From the NCBI RefSeq assembly GCF_000708265.2, contig NZ_JCKI01000009.1, positions 62,001 to 126,000 on the forward strand: DNA of 64,000 bases, written 5' to 3'. This DNA comes from Pedobacter sp. R20-19. Lineage in GTDB: Bacteria > Bacteroidota > Bacteroidia > Sphingobacteriales > Sphingobacteriaceae. Below, one piece after another: positions 55,285 through 64,000 of the stretch; within the stretch, counting starts at the first letter, position 1; every line of letters starts with the position of its first letter. Below the pieces are notes generated by a model. It was not told the DNA's origin. It searched no databases and saw only the letters and a program-made list of their open reading frames with translations. The position numbers were made by a program, and so were the translations under genes.

Positions 55285-56771
55285 TTGTGGTTTTACTTCA
55301 TCCATTACTTAAATTTATGTGGGTTAAACAAAGAACCATCAACAAAATCTATTTACCAATTATCCTGTTATGGAGTACGTTCAGTTCAGCTTTTGCACAG
55401 GGAAAGGTTGATCTCACCAATCAAAAAACTTTCCTGTTGAAGGATTTGCAGGCACTGGTTTTATTTAACCATCCGATAGTGAAACAGGCTGCATTACTGA
55501 GTAGGGAAGCCCAGGCAAGGGTGTTTCAATCACTCGGTAAATTTGATCCGGCTTTGAAGGCCTCATTCGGACGGAAAACTTTTGGTGGTACAGATTATTA
55601 TAACCACTGGGATAGTGAATTAAAAGTACCACTGTGGCTTGCTGGTGCAGATCTGAACGTGGGTTATGACCGAAACGTTGGTGTGTATAATAATCCGGAA
55701 ACAAGAACCAGTAGTACCGGACTTTCAGGAGTTGGTCTAACCATTCCATTAGGGCAGGGTTTATTAATTGATGCCCGCCGAAATACCCTCCGCCAGGCTA
55801 AAATTATGGTGGGTTACGCTGATGCCGAAAAAGTGGCACAGATTAATGGTGTTTGGTTTGATGTGCAGAAAGATTACTGGAATTGGTACTATGCCTTTCA
55901 ACAAAGTAGGTTTACGGATGAAGGGGTAGAACTGGCACAAAAACGCTTTCAAGCCATTCGGGCACAGGTAATGATAGGAGACAAACCACCCATTGATTCA
56001 GTAGAAGCCGCTATTACGCTTCAGGATAGAAAAATTCAGTTTCAGGAAGCTACCTTAAAACTAATGAACTCCAGGCTTTTATTATCCAATCACTTATGGA
56101 GTTCGAATGGGCAACCTCAGGAACTTCCTGCTGAAGCAGTTCCTGAAGATGTAGCAGAAGCAGAAATGGCCCTGGAAAAATTACGTGTAGATACTTTGCT
56201 TCAGCAAGCAACTGAAACACATCCCGAAATATTAAAAATTAAGAGCCAAACGGCTAAACTAGATATTGAACAAAAATATCGGCTAGATATGTTAAAGCCT
56301 AAGCTTAATATAAAAGGTTCATTCCTCGCCGGGCGAAGAGATTTTTCTGATGTGCCCAATGATTATGATTTTAGATTAGCCAATTATAAGGTGGGCATAG
56401 ATTTTTCTTTTCCCTTATTTCTTCGGGAGGAACGTGGTAAACTTAGGGAAGTTAAGATTCAGCAAGCTGAAATGGCCTATGGCCTTCAGCAAACCACCCG
56501 TGAAATCCAAACGGGCGTAATCACCGCATTTACAGAACTTAAAGCCGTACAGACTCAGGTAAATTTGCTATCCAAAAATGTGGAGAACCAGCGTACATTA
56601 GTCAAAGCCGAAGTACAAAAATTTGAACTGGGAGAAAGTAATTTATTCCTCATCAATACCCGTGAAACTAAATTAATGGATATGCAGGTAAAGCGTGCTG
56701 AACTGATCTCCAGTTTTCAGAAGGTGATGGCAGATTTATATTATCGTGCCGGAAAACAGAAGCAATATTAG
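55281..56771 (+). CDS. TolC family outer-membrane channel, export cassette 2
   Basis: A 496-residue channel related to the one at 26062-27537 over its whole length (LWLAGADLNVGYDRNVGVYNN; IPLGQGLLIDARRNTLRQ; SNLFLINTRETKLMDM). The start at 55281 uses the ATGA overlap with the adaptor gene; an alternative ATG at 55317 (MWVKQRTINK) gives a cleaner signal peptide ending near SAFAQ. Completes a three-part envelope-spanning exporter with the two preceding proteins. Confidence 0.9.
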   Translation: MIVVLLHPLLKFMWVKQRTINKIYLPIILLWSTFSSAFAQGKVDLTNQKTFLLKDLQALVLFNHPIVKQAALLSREAQARVFQSLGKFDPALKASFGRKTFGGTDYYNHWDSELKVPLWLAGADLNVGYDRNVGVYNNPETRTSSTGLSGVGLTIPLGQGLLIDARRNTLRQAKIMVGYADAEKVAQINGVWFDVQKDYWNWYYAFQQSRFTDEGVELAQKRFQAIRAQVMIGDKPPIDSVEAAITLQDRKIQFQEATLKLMNSRLLLSNHLWSSNGQPQELPAEAVPEDVAEAEMALEKLRVDTLLQQATETHPEILKIKSQTAKLDIEQKYRLDMLKPKLNIKGSFLAGRRDFSDVPNDYDFRLANYKVGIDFSFPLFLREERGKLREVKIQQAEMAYGLQQTTREIQTGVITAFTELKAVQTQVNLLSKNVENQRTLVKAEVQKFELGESNLFLINTRETKLMDMQVKRAELISSFQKVMADLYYRAGKQKQY

Positions 56772-56922
56772 TTGCTGAAAATGAGATTGATACTGCTTCT
56801 TTATACCTGATGCCAAAAGAAAACCTGCTTCTTAGCAATCTTAACATGGTTCTGATGTCTAACACGGCATCATCTTTGCATATGCTCCAACTCAAATTTA
56901 AAGCAATAATATTTTAAAAAAG

Positions 56923-57474
56923 ATGAAGAACCTACACGTATTTTTCCCGAAACGATTATTATCCTTTTTAGCCTTGGGGCTCCTTTTTTTATCTTCCTGC
57001 TCGGAATCACCTACAAAATTTTTTGAGATTACGATTCTGAATACCAATACGATTAAAGACTTTGCCAGTCCGGTTTTGGCTCAACGTCTTGATGCTGAAG
57101 CAAAGGAATTTCCAAATATTCCATCAAGTAAGAAAAAGGGTGATGAGGCCGTAAACAGTATAAAAATGAATACTCAATTTTTGGAACAATCATTAGAAAA
57201 AATTAAAAAGATATCAGCCTCCGGAGATGACCAGAAAGAAATTCAAAAATTAGCTGTTGATTTATATGAATATGTGATTCCAGTGTATAAAAACGAATAT
57301 CTGGCTTACGCAAAACTTTGCGATACAAAAGGTGATCAAAGTGCAAAAGATGAGATCATTAAAAATATCGATACCAAATACGGGCCTACTTTTATGCAAA
57401 AGCACGATGCTTTAATGGCTAAAGGTAAAGCTTATGCAGAAAAGCACAACATCCAGGTAAGTTGGGGAGAATAG
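56923..57474 (+). CDS. Uncharacterised lipoprotein
   Basis: A 183-residue protein with a lipobox (LFLSSC, Cys26). The rest is mostly charged helix (QRLDAEAKEFPN; NTQFLEQSLEKIKKISASGDDQKEIQKLAVDLYEYV). I do not recognise the family. It lies 151 bp after export cassette 2 on the same strand and may belong to it, but copy 1 of the cassette has no counterpart. Confidence 0.75.
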   Translation: MKNLHVFFPKRLLSFLALGLLFLSSCSESPTKFFEITILNTNTIKDFASPVLAQRLDAEAKEFPNIPSSKKKGDEAVNSIKMNTQFLEQSLEKIKKISASGDDQKEIQKLAVDLYEYVIPVYKNEYLAYAKLCDTKGDQSAKDEIIKNIDTKYGPTFMQKHDALMAKGKAYAEKHNIQVSWGE

Positions 57475-57529
57475 TATAAAGTCACCAGCATTAATCAATG
57501 TTGATGAGTGACACCCCAATCGGTATATT

Positions 57530-57592
57530 CGTCATTGCGAGGCACGAAGCAATCTCATTGCAGCATAGATTAATTCGTGCCTCGCAATGACG
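57530..57592. repeat. Perfect 19-bp inverted repeat, REP-like
   Basis: CGTCATTGCGAGGCACGAA at 57530-57548 and its exact reverse complement at 57574-57592 flank a 25-nt loop. The sequence resembles the GTCATTGCGAGG-type interspersed palindromes common between genes in this group. It lies between convergent genes (lipoprotein plus, molybdenum enzyme minus) and could end transcription from both sides. Confidence 0.85.
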
Positions 57593-57709
57593 ATAATTTG
57601 AAGGAGGGCTGTTTGAGTAAGATTCTATATTTGTCTTCTGGCTTTCACCTTCTCCTTTTTATTGGTACTTAAAAAACCGAAAATAAAACCAGTAAAAAAC
57701 TTCGTCTTT

Positions 57710-59845
57710 TTATGAAGGAAGCAATTTATCAGGTGTAATAGGTAAAGACCTGATTCTCTTACCCGTTGCATTAAAAACTGCATTGGCTATTGCTGCTGCA
57801 ACGCCCACAATCCCCACTTCACCAATACCTTTTACACCCATTTTATTTGGGATTAAGTCAACTTCATTGATAAACATGGCATCTAACTGTCCAACATCCA
57901 GGTTCGCTGGCACATGGTAATCTGCAAAGGAGCGGGTGGCGAAATTTCCGTACCTTGGGTCAATAACTGATTCTTCGGTGAGTGCCATTCCAATGCCCCA
58001 GATATTTCCACCTATAATTTGCGACCGGGCTGTTTTCGGATTCAGAATTTTTCCTGCACCGGTTACGGCAAGGAAACGGGTTACTTTTACCATTCCGGTT
58101 AATTTGTTGATGCTAACTTCAGCAAAATTCGCATTAAAACTATGTGCAGAATATTGTTCGGCTTCTGCAGGGGCTTTAGAACTCGATTGGGTTTCAAAAG
58201 CAACTATCTTTTCTGAGATCATTAAATCATTCGCTGTTGGCCTTACGAAAAATTGTTTATTTGATTTAACCAACAGCTCATCTGTAATTTTAGTGCAGGC
58301 ATCATTTACTGCATTGGCGAAACTGGAGGCGCCCACTGAGCCTACTGATCCGGCAGCAGGTGGAAGGTCTGAATCGCCAATTTTCATGGTAATACGAGAT
58401 AGGGGAATGCCCAATCCATCGGCAGCAGTTTGTGCCAGAATGGTATTGGTGCCCGTTCCAAGATCAGACGCTGCAATCTCTACAATGGCATACACCTGGC
58501 CAGCCTTCAAGGTAAGTTTAATATTTGCCGAACTGTCTCGCTGGCGGGCCGGGTAAGTACCGCAAGCTACACCGTAACCAATTAAATTTTCTCCGGAGAA
58601 ATGAGTGCCTGGGATGGCTTTACGTTTTTCCCATCCAAACGCCTTGGCGCCTTCTTCCAAACATTTTACGGTGGTTCGTGAGCTCCATGGTTTGCCATTT
58701 GAAGGATCTTTTTTAGGCTCGTTTTTAATCCGCAGAGCAATAGGATCCATTTTTAGTTGATGTGCCAGTTCATCCATTGCACATTCCAGAGCGAAGCTCC
58801 CGGTAGATTTGCCTGGCCCACGGGTATAGGTTGGCAGAATCAGATTCATGGGTATTACCCGGTAAGAAATCAAGGAATTGGGTACTTCATACATGATTTT
58901 TGAACAATCACCGCAGGGTTCGATATATTCTGAATCTACAGCCGTATGTGAAATGGTTTCATGTGCTAAAGTGGTCAGCATCCCATCTTTGGTGGCACCC
59001 AAACTAATCTTCTGTATATTCCTTTGTCGCAAACCCACAGAATTGAACATTTGCTGGCGACTGAGTGCCAGTTTTACCGGGCGCTTAACCATTTGTGAAG
59101 CAACAGCCGTAAGTACTAAATTAGCCCATTGTCCGCCCTTTGAACCAAAACCGCCTCCGATATAGGGTGAAACAATCCTTACCTGTTCGGGCTTTAAGTT
59201 TAGCGTGGCTGCGGCGGCCGTTTGTGCGCCATTTATAATCTGCGAACCATTATAAAGAATCACATTTTCTCCTTCCCATACGGCCACCGTAGCATGCGGT
59301 TCCATGGGATGGTGGTGTTCAATAGGTGTTTCGTATGCTTCTTCAATTTTAACTTCAGCCTGTGCCAGGGCTGATTTTCCTGCACCCCTCACCAGGTCGG
59401 CCAATTCTTTTCCCTTGGGCATCTCAGGGTTTTTTGCCAGTTCCTCAAAATCAATTTTCTCTGTTTTATCCTGTTGATATTTAACCTGAATAAGATGTAC
59501 TGCGGCAGTGGCCTGTTCAAAAGTTTCGGCAACCACCATCCCAATATGCTGGCCATGGAAAGTAATTTCAGGACCTTGTAATAAAGCGCCGCCCCTCAAT
59601 CCACCTTTAACATTTAATCTTGGCGCATTTTTATGTGTGATCACCTGGATTACGCCTGGAGATTTTTCAGCATCGGCGGTATCAATCTCAACAATTTTTC
59701 CGGAGGCGATGGTACTTTTGAAAAGCACGGCATAAGCCATATTTTTAGCAGGGTAATCCGTTGCGTAAGTGGCTTTACCTGTAATCTTCATGATGCCATC
59801 GATCCGGTCTATGCCTTTGCCAATGATTTTGTCCGTATTTTCCAT
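57710..59845 (-). CDS. paoC: Xanthine dehydrogenase family molybdopterin-binding subunit (PaoC-like)
   Basis: The catalytic large subunit of a molybdenum hydroxylase that oxidises aldehydes or N-heterocycles. It has 711 residues: an N-terminal aldehyde-oxidase hammerhead domain (ITGKATYATDYPAKNM..., about 15-125) and the cofactor-binding domains (YIGGGFGSKGGQW near 240; GPGKSTGSFALECAMDELAHQL near 345). The active-site Glu676 is in GIGEVGIVG close to the end. The length and layout match E. coli PaoC. It is last in a three-gene minus-strand operon (iron-sulfur, FAD, molybdenum subunits) with gaps of 15-17 bp. The true substrate is not known. Confidence 0.9.
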   Translation of the reverse strand: MENTDKIIGKGIDRIDGIMKITGKATYATDYPAKNMAYAVLFKSTIASGKIVEIDTADAEKSPGVIQVITHKNAPRLNVKGGLRGGALLQGPEITFHGQHIGMVVAETFEQATAAVHLIQVKYQQDKTEKIDFEELAKNPEMPKGKELADLVRGAGKSALAQAEVKIEEAYETPIEHHHPMEPHATVAVWEGENVILYNGSQIINGAQTAAAATLNLKPEQVRIVSPYIGGGFGSKGGQWANLVLTAVASQMVKRPVKLALSRQQMFNSVGLRQRNIQKISLGATKDGMLTTLAHETISHTAVDSEYIEPCGDCSKIMYEVPNSLISYRVIPMNLILPTYTRGPGKSTGSFALECAMDELAHQLKMDPIALRIKNEPKKDPSNGKPWSSRTTVKCLEEGAKAFGWEKRKAIPGTHFSGENLIGYGVACGTYPARQRDSSANIKLTLKAGQVYAIVEIAASDLGTGTNTILAQTAADGLGIPLSRITMKIGDSDLPPAAGSVGSVGASSFANAVNDACTKITDELLVKSNKQFFVRPTANDLMISEKIVAFETQSSSKAPAEAEQYSAHSFNANFAEVSINKLTGMVKVTRFLAVTGAGKILNPKTARSQIIGGNIWGIGMALTEESVIDPRYGNFATRSFADYHVPANLDVGQLDAMFINEVDLIPNKMGVKGIGEVGIVGVAAAIANAVFNATGKRIRSLPITPDKLLPS

Positions 59846-59860
59846 AATGTTCCCGATCTC

Positions 59861-60838
59861 TTAAACTTTTAAAGCAACTTCAAACGCATGGATTAAAGTC
59901 TGTTTACCCATTTCTATTTTAAATTTATTGTGAGAAAGCGGTTTTGCCGCACTCATTTCCAGGTCTGCAGCTTTGGTAAAATTCGCAAACGTCGCAGTTT
60001 TATCCTTTAAAAATGCTTCTGCCTTTAATGCCCTCCAAGGTTTATGCGCTACGCCACCCATAGCAATATGTGCTGTTTTAATGCTATTACCCTCAAGCTC
60101 AAAACCTGCCGCTACTGAAACCAGCGCAAATGCATATGAATTGCGGTCACGAACTTTGATATAGGCAGAATGACCAGCGAAATTATTTTTAGGAAGCTCA
60201 ATGGAAGTAATCAGTTCACCATGGTTTAAGCTGTTATCCTTCTCAGGATGGTCTTTCGGAAGGAGATGAAAATCAGTAAAAGGAATACTTCTTTCACTGC
60301 CATTTTGCTGCATCACTTTAACGCTGGCGTTTAAAGCCGAAAGCGCGATAGCCATGTCTGAAGGGTAAACTGCCACACATTGATCCGACCATCCAAAAAT
60401 GGCATGCATCCTGTTAAAGCCTTTCATGGCCGCACAACCACTTCCGGGAACCCTTTTATTACAAGGCATGTTGATGTCATAAAAATAACTGCATCGGGTA
60501 CGTTGCAACAAATTACCACCATTGCTGGCCATATTTCTGATTTGTGCAGATGCACCCGCTAAAATAGCTTTACTCAACATCGGATAATCTTTTCTGATCA
60601 GCTGATGATTGGCCGTTTCCGTATTTTTAGCCAGCGCACCAAGACTTATACCTGTGGCAGTTGGCTTAATGGTATTTAAAGGTAAGCGACCCAAATCAAT
60701 GATTTCACTGGGCTGGGCCACATGTTCCTTCATGAGATCAAGAATATTGGTGCCACCTGCTAAAAATGCTGCATGGGGATGGATTAAACCCAAAGCTTCT
60801 GATGGATTTTTTGCTATTGAAAACTTAAATGGTATCAT
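59861..60838 (-). CDS. paoB: FAD-binding subunit of the molybdenum hydroxylase (PaoB-like)
   Basis: Passes electrons from the iron-sulfur subunit to FAD. 325 residues with the FAD-binding domain at the start (HPHAAFLAGGTNILDLMKEHV; MASNGGNLLQRTRCSYFYD) and the CO-dehydrogenase flavoprotein C-terminal domain. The insert C-SYFYDINMP-C-NKRVPGSG-C carries the cysteines of the extra [4Fe-4S] cluster seen in PaoB, which many xanthine dehydrogenase FAD subunits lack. Located 15 bp upstream of the molybdenum subunit gene. Confidence 0.9.
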   Translation of the reverse strand: MIPFKFSIAKNPSEALGLIHPHAAFLAGGTNILDLMKEHVAQPSEIIDLGRLPLNTIKPTATGISLGALAKNTETANHQLIRKDYPMLSKAILAGASAQIRNMASNGGNLLQRTRCSYFYDINMPCNKRVPGSGCAAMKGFNRMHAIFGWSDQCVAVYPSDMAIALSALNASVKVMQQNGSERSIPFTDFHLLPKDHPEKDNSLNHGELITSIELPKNNFAGHSAYIKVRDRNSYAFALVSVAAGFELEGNSIKTAHIAMGGVAHKPWRALKAEAFLKDKTATFANFTKAADLEMSAAKPLSHNKFKIEMGKQTLIHAFEVALKV

Positions 60839-60855
60839 AATCTGATGGTTTGATG

Positions 60856-61638
60856 TTAACCTGCAAAAAGCCAGTTCTGTTCGATATTTTTTCCGGTTTG
60901 TGCCTCTTTAATGGCTGCAACAATATTAGGATAGGCGCCACAACGGCAAATATTGCCAGACATTCGCTCGGCGATCTCCTCATCTGAAAGCATTACTGCA
61001 CCGGCCTGTTCTCTAATGTTTGACGTAACAAAACTGGCCTGACCTTCCTTCGCTTCTTTCATCAATGCCACTGCAGAACAAATCTGCCCTGGTGTACAAA
61101 AACCACATTGAAAGCCATCATGTTTTAAAAATGCCTGTTGCATGGGGTTCAGCTCATTATCTTTTGCCAGCCCTTCAATGGTAATAACGGATTTTCCCTC
61201 ACAGCTCGCCGCAAGTGTCAGGCAGGAGAGTACACGGTTGCCATCTACAATTACCGTGCAGGCACCGCACTGTCCATGATCACAACCTTTTTTTGAACCT
61301 GTAAGACCAATCCGTTCACGCAAGGTATCCAGCAAGGTCATTCGGGAATCAATAAGTACTTTTTTGTTATTGGAATTTACTTTGAAGCTCACGTTGATGC
61401 CATTTTCTATTGCGGTAGGAATGAGATCCGGAATCTCATCAAACTCAACCGAGCGGGCAAAAAGCTGCTCGGCACCAACCATATGGCTTACCAGTAAACC
61501 GGCAGATGCCAGGCCCATTAATTTTAAAAAATGTCGTCGCTGAAGGCCCGAACTCAATACTTCATTAAGCTCTTCTGGCATAAGGTCGCCGAAAAGCTTT
61601 TTTTCTTCAGGGCTCAGTGGTGATTTGTTTTGTTTCAT
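60856..61638 (-). CDS. paoA: [2Fe-2S] subunit of the molybdenum hydroxylase with Tat signal (PaoA-like)
   Basis: The 260-residue small subunit. The ATG at 61638 (MKQNKSPLSPEEKKL) is favoured over the in-frame ATG at 61668. A Tat-type signal is visible (LQRRHFLKLMGLASAGLL, about 42-60), so the whole complex is exported folded to the periplasm, as for E. coli PaoABC. The two [2Fe-2S] clusters are marked by GCDHGQCGACTVIVDG plus a later Cys, and by CGFCTPGQICSA with ICRCGAYPN. First gene of the operon; the upstream gap to the regulator gene is 168 bp and holds the promoter. Confidence 0.92.
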   Translation of the reverse strand: MKQNKSPLSPEEKKLFGDLMPEELNEVLSSGLQRRHFLKLMGLASAGLLVSHMVGAEQLFARSVEFDEIPDLIPTAIENGINVSFKVNSNNKKVLIDSRMTLLDTLRERIGLTGSKKGCDHGQCGACTVIVDGNRVLSCLTLAASCEGKSVITIEGLAKDNELNPMQQAFLKHDGFQCGFCTPGQICSAVALMKEAKEGQASFVTSNIREQAGAVMLSDEEIAERMSGNICRCGAYPNIVAAIKEAQTGKNIEQNWLFAG

Positions 61639-61806
61639 GTAGCTGTTTTTGAGATGACAGGAGTGCAATAGCTGGCTTAAAAGTTATTACCTGTAGAACA
61701 ACTATAAAAACGCCTGGTTTTGATCAAAACAAAAATGATACGATTACACCTGAAACAGAATCAGGCCATTACGGATGTTTTATAATTAGGCTAAGTGGGT
61801 AAAGCA

Positions 61807-63999
61807 CTAAGAATTTTTGCCTAACCCTTGAATATAAGCAGTAGGCGTAACGCCAAATTCCTTTTTAAAGGCCTTCGTGAAATACGATTGTGTTTGAATC
61901 CCAATTCGATACATCACTTCAGTCATCAACACATCTTCATTTTTCATTATTTCTATCGCTTTACGAAGTCTGGCTGAACGCACAAATTCGCCGATTGATT
62001 GCCCTGTAATTGATTTTAGTTTCTGGTAAAGTTTCGTTCTGCTCATCCCGATTTCTTTACATAAGAAATCAATATCCAGTTCAGGGTTAATCATTTGGGC
62101 ATCAATAATGGAAAGTAATTTATTCATAAAAAGCTTATCCTTTTCTGAATTAACTAACTCTCTCGGCAGAATCTCTTTGTTTTTTAAATAATGCTCTTTT
62201 ACTTTTTGTCGTTGTTCAAAAATATTGCGGATGGTGATGTGCAATAAGTTCGTATTTATTGGCTTGGTAAAATAAAGATCTGCGCCAGATTCGGCACCCT
62301 CGATTTCAGCCTCCAAACTGTTTTTTGCCGTAAGCATTAAAAATGGAATGTGGCTGGTTTCTATATTTTCTTTAATGATACTACAAAATTCCGTTCCACT
62401 CATACCCGGCATCATCACATCACTAATAATGAGGTCGGGAAGGTTTTGCCTGGCTACTTCTACACCTTTAATACCGTCTACAGCCTCCAGAATCAGATAC
62501 TGATCGGCTAAAGAATCCTTTAAAAAATTACGCAGTTCATCATTATCATCTACAATTAAGATCCTTTGTTTTTCATTTTGATTAGTGGCCACAGCAGGAA
62601 TGGTTGTTTTGTGATCAGTTTCTACCTGGTACATAATGCTTTCCAGTCTTGTTCCACCTGCTGTATCACTTTGGATAAACAACTCATCCATTTGGTAATC
62701 GCCTTTAAGCACCGGAATCCCGATCATGATTTCCGTTCCTTCATTTCTTTGACTTGATACTTTGATCAAGCCTTTGTGAAGTAAGGTCAAACTTTTAACA
62801 AAGGCCAGGCCTACTCCAGAACCCAGATGTGATTCTGTTATCCTGTAATAGCGTTCGAACAAGTGCTGGATAGAAGCTTTCGAAATACCAATTCCGTTAT
62901 CAATAACCCTGAAATAAATATATTCCGTTCCCTTATAATCACTTTCAATGTTCAGTTGGTTGGCAAATAATGGCTTAACACCATCCAAAGAATGAAGTAC
63001 CTGAATTTTTAATGTACCATTAGCTTTCGTGTATTTTAGTGAATTGTTTACCAGGTTAAGGATGATTTTTTCGATAATTTGTCGGTCGAACCATATTTCA
63101 GATGGTAAAGGGTCTTTCTCAACTGTAAATATTATGTTTTTATCGGCGGCCATTTCCTTAAACTCTTCTGCAATTTCATCAATAAAAAGGTTGAGGCTTC
63201 CGGCTGTAACGTTTAGTTTTAGCGCACCGGCAGCCGTTTTTCTAAAATCCATCAGCTCATTAATTAACCGGAGCAGGCGGTTGGCATTGCGGTGGATGGT
63301 GTTATAATAGATTTGGAAAGATTCCTGTTTATCTTCATTCAGCAAACGCTCAATCGGACCCAGAATCAGAGAAAGTGGCGTACGGAATTCGTGCGAAATA
63401 TTGGTAAAAAACTGCAGTTGTGTCTGGTGGATTTCCTCACGCTTTTCTTCCTCAATTTTTCTTAGTTCTAGTCTGCGCCTAAAGCTTAAGGCAGAATAAG
63501 TGAGGTAAACAGCTGTACCAATTACCAGTAACATGAACCACCAGGTAGCCCAGAAGGGTGGAGCAATGTGTACCTCAATAGAGACTCCAACATGATTCCA
63601 TACGCCATCATTATTGGATGCCCGAACTTTAAAGGTGTAGGTGCCGGGATCAAGATTGGTGTATACGGCCTGCCGACTATTGCCAATATTAATCCATTCT
63701 TTGTCTTCGCCCTCCAACTGGTAGGCATAATTGTTATTTTCGCTTGAAACGTAATTGAGCGCTGCAAAACGGAAGGTTATCGTTGCCTGATCGTAGTCTA
63801 ACTTGAGCTTTTTAGTATAGCTGATATCACTTTGCAGTATATTTTCATCTGTTTGCGGGGAGATCACCTTATTAAATATTGTTAATTCAGTGAGGTATAC
63901 CGGAGGCACAAAGCCATTGGTTTTAATATCCTTTGGGAAAAAAGAGTTGAAGCCATTGATTCCGCCAAAAAACATTTCACCACTTTTGGTTTTAAGATA
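61807..63999 (-). CDS. Hybrid two-component sensor/regulator (HTCS), 5'-truncated by the window edge
   Basis: The C-terminal 731 residues of a second HTCS protein; the frame is open through the right edge, so most of the propeller sensor domain is missing. Visible in order: last Reg_prop repeat, Y_Y_Y domain (to about 140), membrane helix (WWFMLLVIGTAVYLTYSAL), histidine kinase with NISHEFRTP, N-box NLVNNSLKYTKANG and G-box GSGVGLAFVK, receiver with VDDNDE and ISDVMMPGMSG, and AraC-type helix-turn-helix ending PTAYIQGLG. Its target PUL is probably to the right of the window; paoABC lies downstream of it. It is clearly distinct from the regulator at 30690. Confidence 0.94.
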   Translation of the reverse strand, partial: YLKTKSGEMFFGGINGFNSFFPKDIKTNGFVPPVYLTELTIFNKVISPQTDENILQSDISYTKKLKLDYDQATITFRFAALNYVSSENNNYAYQLEGEDKEWINIGNSRQAVYTNLDPGTYTFKVRASNNDGVWNHVGVSIEVHIAPPFWATWWFMLLVIGTAVYLTYSALSFRRRLELRKIEEEKREEIHQTQLQFFTNISHEFRTPLSLILGPIERLLNEDKQESFQIYYNTIHRNANRLLRLINELMDFRKTAAGALKLNVTAGSLNLFIDEIAEEFKEMAADKNIIFTVEKDPLPSEIWFDRQIIEKIILNLVNNSLKYTKANGTLKIQVLHSLDGVKPLFANQLNIESDYKGTEYIYFRVIDNGIGISKASIQHLFERYYRITESHLGSGVGLAFVKSLTLLHKGLIKVSSQRNEGTEIMIGIPVLKGDYQMDELFIQSDTAGGTRLESIMYQVETDHKTTIPAVATNQNEKQRILIVDDNDELRNFLKDSLADQYLILEAVDGIKGVEVARQNLPDLIISDVMMPGMSGTEFCSIIKENIETSHIPFLMLTAKNSLEAEIEGAESGADLYFTKPINTNLLHITIRNIFEQRQKVKEHYLKNKEILPRELVNSEKDKLFMNKLLSIIDAQMINPELDIDFLCKEIGMSRTKLYQKLKSITGQSIGEFVRSARLRKAIEIMKNEDVLMTEVMYRIGIQTQSYFTKAFKKEFGVTPTAYIQGLGKNS

Positions 64000-64000
64000 A

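Noticed and set aside
57936..58556. A 206-codon open frame on the plus strand
   Set aside because: It lies entirely antisense to the molybdenum subunit gene, which has clear family motifs; it is a shadow of the coding strand.

Overview
The window comes from a Bacteroidetes chromosome, most likely a Sphingobacteriaceae member of the Pedobacter type. This rests on two SusC/SusD pairs, two hybrid two-component regulators, Bacteroidetes-type TssD tube proteins, an AT-leaning base composition and the general lack of strong Shine-Dalgarno sites. No RNA gene, insertion sequence or CRISPR array was recognised.

1-22.7 kb: a polysaccharide utilisation locus (PUL) for pectic rhamnogalacturonan I (RG-I). 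A plus-strand run encodes a GH95 enzyme (cut by the left edge), a PL11 rhamnogalacturonan lyase, two CE12 acetylesterases, a large GH2 enzyme, a GH105 unsaturated galacturonyl hydrolase, rhamnose mutarotase, a GH106 rhamnosidase and a GH28 hydrolase. A minus-strand run converges on it: SusC, SusD and a GH39 enzyme. Together these would deacetylate, cleave and trim the backbone and pass rhamnose to the cytoplasm. Two patches of palindrome-rich repeats lie in this locus: five tandem units of about 200 bp at 5.3-6.35 kb, and a looser cluster at the convergent junction near 15.2-15.5 kb.

22.7-30.4 kb: an acyl-CoA dehydrogenase, a MOSC protein, and a minus-strand export cassette of ABC transmembrane protein, HlyD-type adaptor and TolC-type channel. 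The ABC protein has no nucleotide-binding domain. A small protein of unknown function lies just upstream.

30.7-43.7 kb: a second PUL with a hybrid two-component regulator, SusC, SusD, a GH30 enzyme resembling endo-beta-1,6-galactanases and a GH35 beta-galactosidase. It probably targets arabinogalactan or galactan side chains, complementing the RG-I locus.

44.2-52.6 kb: a type VI secretion cargo island with two tandem TssD tube proteins, a VgrG-like spike, two unrecognised proteins, and an effector. The effector joins a PAAR-like domain split by a membrane hairpin to a C-terminal deaminase-like toxin. It is followed by an Imm1-like protein, a Tdi1-like protein and two ankyrin-repeat proteins, which look like an immunity array. 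The baseplate and sheath genes are not here.

52.9-57.5 kb: a second, diverged copy of the export cassette in the opposite orientation, again without an ATPase, then a lipoprotein. 57.7-64 kb: a three-subunit periplasmic molybdenum oxidoreductase of the PaoABC type and a second hybrid two-component regulator cut by the right edge. The most unusual items are the two ATPase-less export cassettes and the membrane-inserted PAAR-deaminase effector with its immunity array.
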